The notes under the pieces were generated by a model. It was not told the origin of the DNA, did no database searches, and saw only the letters and a program-made list of their open reading frames with translations. Positions 61,456 through 64,000 of a stretch of 64,000 nt of DNA are shown here, in pieces. A program made the position numbers and the translations under genes. The stretch spans positions 1 through 64,000 of the forward strand of contig NZ_QTPO01000004.1 of assembly GCF_003853645.1 (NCBI RefSeq). Reading direction: 5' to 3'. This DNA comes from Burkholderia sp. Bp9143 (GTDB lineage: Bacteria > Pseudomonadota > Gammaproteobacteria > Burkholderiales > Burkholderiaceae). Numbering within the stretch: the first letter of the stretch is position 1; every line of letters begins with the position of its first letter.

Positions 61456-62736
61456 TCAGCGCGCCGCCACCGGCTTGCCGAACGCGCCGAGGATCTTCTT
61501 CTCGAGCGCGATGTAGTCGTGGCCGAAGTGGTGGTCGCCCCCCGTCTTGATCACGTCGACGCCGGTGTTCGCGAGCGCCGGACACATCGTGTCCTTCTCT
61601 TCCGCGCCGTAGAAGCACTGCACGAGCCGCGGCGGCACCTTCGCGATTTCCGGCGCGACCTTCATCGCGTTGTCGCTCGCCGGCATCCCGAGCCAGCCCG
61701 TCACGCGGATCTGGAAATCCGCCGCCGGCGCGAAGCCGAGCAGCGACATCACCGAAACCTTGTCGCGCAGGTCGGCCGGCAGCCGGTTGTACGCGAACGG
61801 CATCACGTCGGCGCCGAACGAGTAGCCGACCAGCGCCACGCGGTTCGCATGCCAGCGCGCCATGTACGTGCGAATCACGCGCGCCAGGTCGCGGCTCACC
61901 TGTGCGGGCGGCTTCTCGCTCCAGAAGTAGCGCAGGCTGTCGATGCCGACCACCGCCACGCCGTCGCGCTGCAGCGCCTCGGCGATCGTCTTGTCGAGAT
62001 CGCGCCAGCCGCCGTCACCCGAGATCACGATCGCGAGGCGGTCGCTGCCGCCCTTGGCCGGCAGCTCGACGAGCGGCAGGTCCGACACGTCGAGCTCGTC
62101 GCTGCTGCTGGTGTCGTGCAGGTGCGACGTGACGAGCGACACGAGCTTCGCGGTGTCGCCGGCCGCGGCCGTTTCGACGAAGCCCGGCATCGCGCGGCGC
62201 ACGATCGTCGGATCGGGCGGGCACGGCTTGAAGCGCGCATCGAGCTTCGCCGCCGGATCGACCGACACGACGCCGGCGATCGTGTTCTCCGGCGCCATCG
62301 ACAGGATCTGCTTCGCGATCGCGCCGCCCTGGCCCACGCCCGCGACGATCGGCGTGTAGTAACGCGCCGATTGCGCGAGGCGTTCGAGCTGGTGGCTGAC
62401 CGCCTCGGCGTCGCCGTCGAGGTGGTGACAGGTTTCCTGCTTCGCGGCGAGGTTCGCCGCGTAGCGCTCCGAATCCACGCCGACCGTCATCGCCCCCGCT
62501 TTCGCGAGTGCGTCGGCCGCCTGCTGGTCGGCGGCGCCCCAGCCGCGCTCACGCGAGAACAGCACGACGAAGCCGCGCAGCGGGCCGCTCGGCTTCGTCA
62601 CGGTCACGGGGCCGTAGCGGCCGCCCGACACGGTTTCCGGTTTCGCCGCCGCCGGCTGCGCCGCGAGCGCGGCGCCGGCCAGCATCATTCCCGCGCAGGC
62701 GACTGCCGCCTGCGCGATACGCTTCTTCAACATCAT
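61456..62736 (-). CDS. AcvB/VirJ-like lipid hydrolase
   Basis: A 426-residue exported protein with signal peptide (RIAQAAVACAGMMLAGAALA) and an alpha/beta hydrolase-like domain (RLAIVISGDGGWRDLDKTIAEAL, VGYSFGADVMPFAYNRL around a serine, LANTGVDVIKTGGDHHFGHDY for the histidine). AcvB of Agrobacterium hydrolyses lysyl-phosphatidylglycerol and pairs with LpiA. The ATG overlaps the stop of the LpiA-like gene (ATGA), supporting the same pairing. Confidence 0.85.
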   Translation of the reverse strand: MMLKKRIAQAAVACAGMMLAGAALAAQPAAAKPETVSGGRYGPVTVTKPSGPLRGFVVLFSRERGWGAADQQAADALAKAGAMTVGVDSERYAANLAAKQETCHHLDGDAEAVSHQLERLAQSARYYTPIVAGVGQGGAIAKQILSMAPENTIAGVVSVDPAAKLDARFKPCPPDPTIVRRAMPGFVETAAAGDTAKLVSLVTSHLHDTSSSDELDVSDLPLVELPAKGGSDRLAIVISGDGGWRDLDKTIAEALQRDGVAVVGIDSLRYFWSEKPPAQVSRDLARVIRTYMARWHANRVALVGYSFGADVMPFAYNRLPADLRDKVSVMSLLGFAPAADFQIRVTGWLGMPASDNAMKVAPEIAKVPPRLVQCFYGAEEKDTMCPALANTGVDVIKTGGDHHFGHDYIALEKKILGAFGKPVAAR

Positions 62737-64000
62737 GAACGCCGACCTCCAGCCAGCAGGGACAGATCCGCGAGCGTGACAAACACGCCGACCGAGCCCG
62801 AGGCCGCGAGATAGCGCGGCTCCCAGTGCGGCTCGAACTTGCTCTTGAATGCACGCAAGCCACGGAAGTTGTAGAAACGGCCGCCGAAGCGCCAGACCAT
62901 CAGCCCGAACCGGTGCCACGGCGACGGCATCTTCGCCGCCCCCATTCCCGAGAACGGCGCGATGCCCAGGCTCAGCTTGCGGAATCCCGCTTCCTTCAGG
63001 TGCAGCGCGAGCTGCGTAAACAGATACTCCATCGCATACGGCGACGCGTCCGGCAGATGGCGCATCACGCCGACCGTCGCCTCGGTGTTGAGGTCGGTCG
63101 TCATGAACGTGACGAAGGCGATCGGCTTGTCGGCCTGGCGCACGAGCATCACCGACTGCGTCGCGAGATAGCCGTCGTGGAACGCGGCCACCGAGAAGCT
63201 CTTCTCGCGCGCGTCGCGGCTGTCGAGCCAGCCGTCGGAAATGTCGCGCAGCGACGGCAGCGCGGCCGGCACGTCGGGCGGCGCGATCACCTCGACCGTC
63301 AGCGCGTCCTTGTCACCGCGGCGCAGCGCGTAGCGCAGGTGGGAACGATTCGAGCCCTTCAGGTCGAACCGGTCGAGCGCGATGTGCGCTTCCTCGCCGA
63401 GCTTCATCAGCGTGAGCCCGGCGTCGAGATACAGCGGCAGCGCGTTCGCGCGTACCTGGTAGAACGCCGCGCGCCCGCTGTGCGCGTGCGCCAGCGCGAT
63501 GAACTTGCCGATCAGCGCCGGCCATTCCTCGCGCGGGCCGACCGGATCGTGCAGCGCGGCCCACGTGCGGCCGTGTTTCGCGTACATCAGGAACGCGCGA
63601 CGCGACTCGGAGAACAGGAACGACTTGTCGCCCATCAGCGCGAGGCCCGCATCGCTGCATTCCTGCGCGCGGATGATCTGCTCGGCATCGAGCAGGTCTT
63701 GCGCGACGGGCGTCACGAAACGACCGGGCGCCGGGCGCAGCAGTTGCCACAGCGCGAACATCGCGACGAACACGCCGGCCGCCAGCGTCGCGCGCAACGC
63801 CCGCGGCGCGCGCTCGTCGAACGCGAAATGCGACCACAGATCGCGCGTGTACGGCACGTCGCGGAACGCGAAGCACAGCACCCACACGGCGAGCACGAGC
63901 ACCATCGTCACCGACACGAACCAGCTCACCGTGAAGCGCTCGGCGAGCAGCGACGAATGCCGGTTGAAACGGCGGCGGCTGACGAGCAGCAGCACCAGCA
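62733..64000 (-). CDS. LpiA/MprF-like lysyl-phosphatidylglycerol synthase, C-terminal part
   Basis: The 3-prime part of a phosphatidylglycerol lysyltransferase gene (MprF/LpiA). The visible 420 residues hold the last hydrophobic helices (SWFVSVTMVLVLAVWVLC; ATLAAGVFVAMFALWQLL) and the soluble DUF2156/transferase domain (GDKSFLFSESRRAFLMYAKHGRTWAALHDPVGPREEW, YQVRANALPLYLDAGLTLMKLGEEAHI). The flippase half and start lie beyond the window. Adding lysine to phosphatidylglycerol lowers surface charge and resists cationic peptides. AcvB downstream may turn it over. Confidence 0.88.
   Translation of the reverse strand, partial: LVLLLVSRRRFNRHSSLLAERFTVSWFVSVTMVLVLAVWVLCFAFRDVPYTRDLWSHFAFDERAPRALRATLAAGVFVAMFALWQLLRPAPGRFVTPVAQDLLDAEQIIRAQECSDAGLALMGDKSFLFSESRRAFLMYAKHGRTWAALHDPVGPREEWPALIGKFIALAHAHSGRAAFYQVRANALPLYLDAGLTLMKLGEEAHIALDRFDLKGSNRSHLRYALRRGDKDALTVEVIAPPDVPAALPSLRDISDGWLDSRDAREKSFSVAAFHDGYLATQSVMLVRQADKPIAFVTFMTTDLNTEATVGVMRHLPDASPYAMEYLFTQLALHLKEAGFRKLSLGIAPFSGMGAAKMPSPWHRFGLMVWRFGGRFYNFRGLRAFKSKFEPHWEPRYLAASGSVGVFVTLADLSLLAGGRRS

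Overview
The window is high-GC DNA (roughly two thirds G+C by eye) with Burkholderia-type gene content: a second infA copy, a CspA-type cold-shock gene, DUF4148 and WXXGXW-repeat proteins, LysR and MocR regulators, DUF1501/DUF1800 and an orphan tyrosine recombinase. A Burkholderia, probably of the cepacia complex, is the best guess. No rRNA, tRNA or CRISPR array was seen.

The central feature, 5.5-36 kb, is a steroid (sterane-ring) catabolic locus, all on the minus strand, in two blocks. The upstream block (35990 to 27705) holds a luciferase-like oxidoreductase, hsaA, kstD, hsaB, kshB, fadD3 and an atypical SDR. The downstream block (25150 to 5534) holds hsaC, ipdA, ipdB, an enoyl-CoA hydratase, ipdC, echA20, two acyl-CoA dehydrogenase pairs, fadA6, an SDR, ipdF, a MaoC hydratase, a second thiolase, a YCF48-like protein, an RND/MMPL transporter and kshA. 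Together they encode ring A/B opening (KstD, KshAB, HsaAB, HsaC), CoA activation of the remaining C/D-ring propionate HIP (FadD3), ring D and C opening (IpdF, EchA20, IpdC, IpdAB) and thiolysis (FadA6). HsaD, HsaEFG, 3-alpha-HSD, side-chain genes and a KstR-like regulator are not in the window. Many junctions are ATGA overlaps, so translation is probably coupled. A FitAB/VapBC-type toxin-antitoxin pair and two gene remnants lie between the blocks.

Left flank (1-5.3 kb): a possible IS200/IS605 end, a phospholipase C/acid phosphatase-type phosphoesterase, a Na/Pi cotransporter fused to unrelated sequence, infA2 with a TTG start, and cspA.

Right flank (36-64 kb): VOC protein, LysR, DHA2 drug exporter, small lipoproteins, tyrosine recombinase, DUF1501/DUF1800 pair, GNAT protein, an ECF sigma factor operon with envelope partners, a Tat-exported purple acid phosphatase-like enzyme, LysE exporter, LysR/TauE divergent pair, a PotD-like binding protein overlapping a Cache-HAMP-GGDEF cyclase (reminiscent of NspS-MbaA), a MocR regulator, sulfite reductase cysI with DUF934, and an acvB-lpiA lipid-modification pair cut by the window end.
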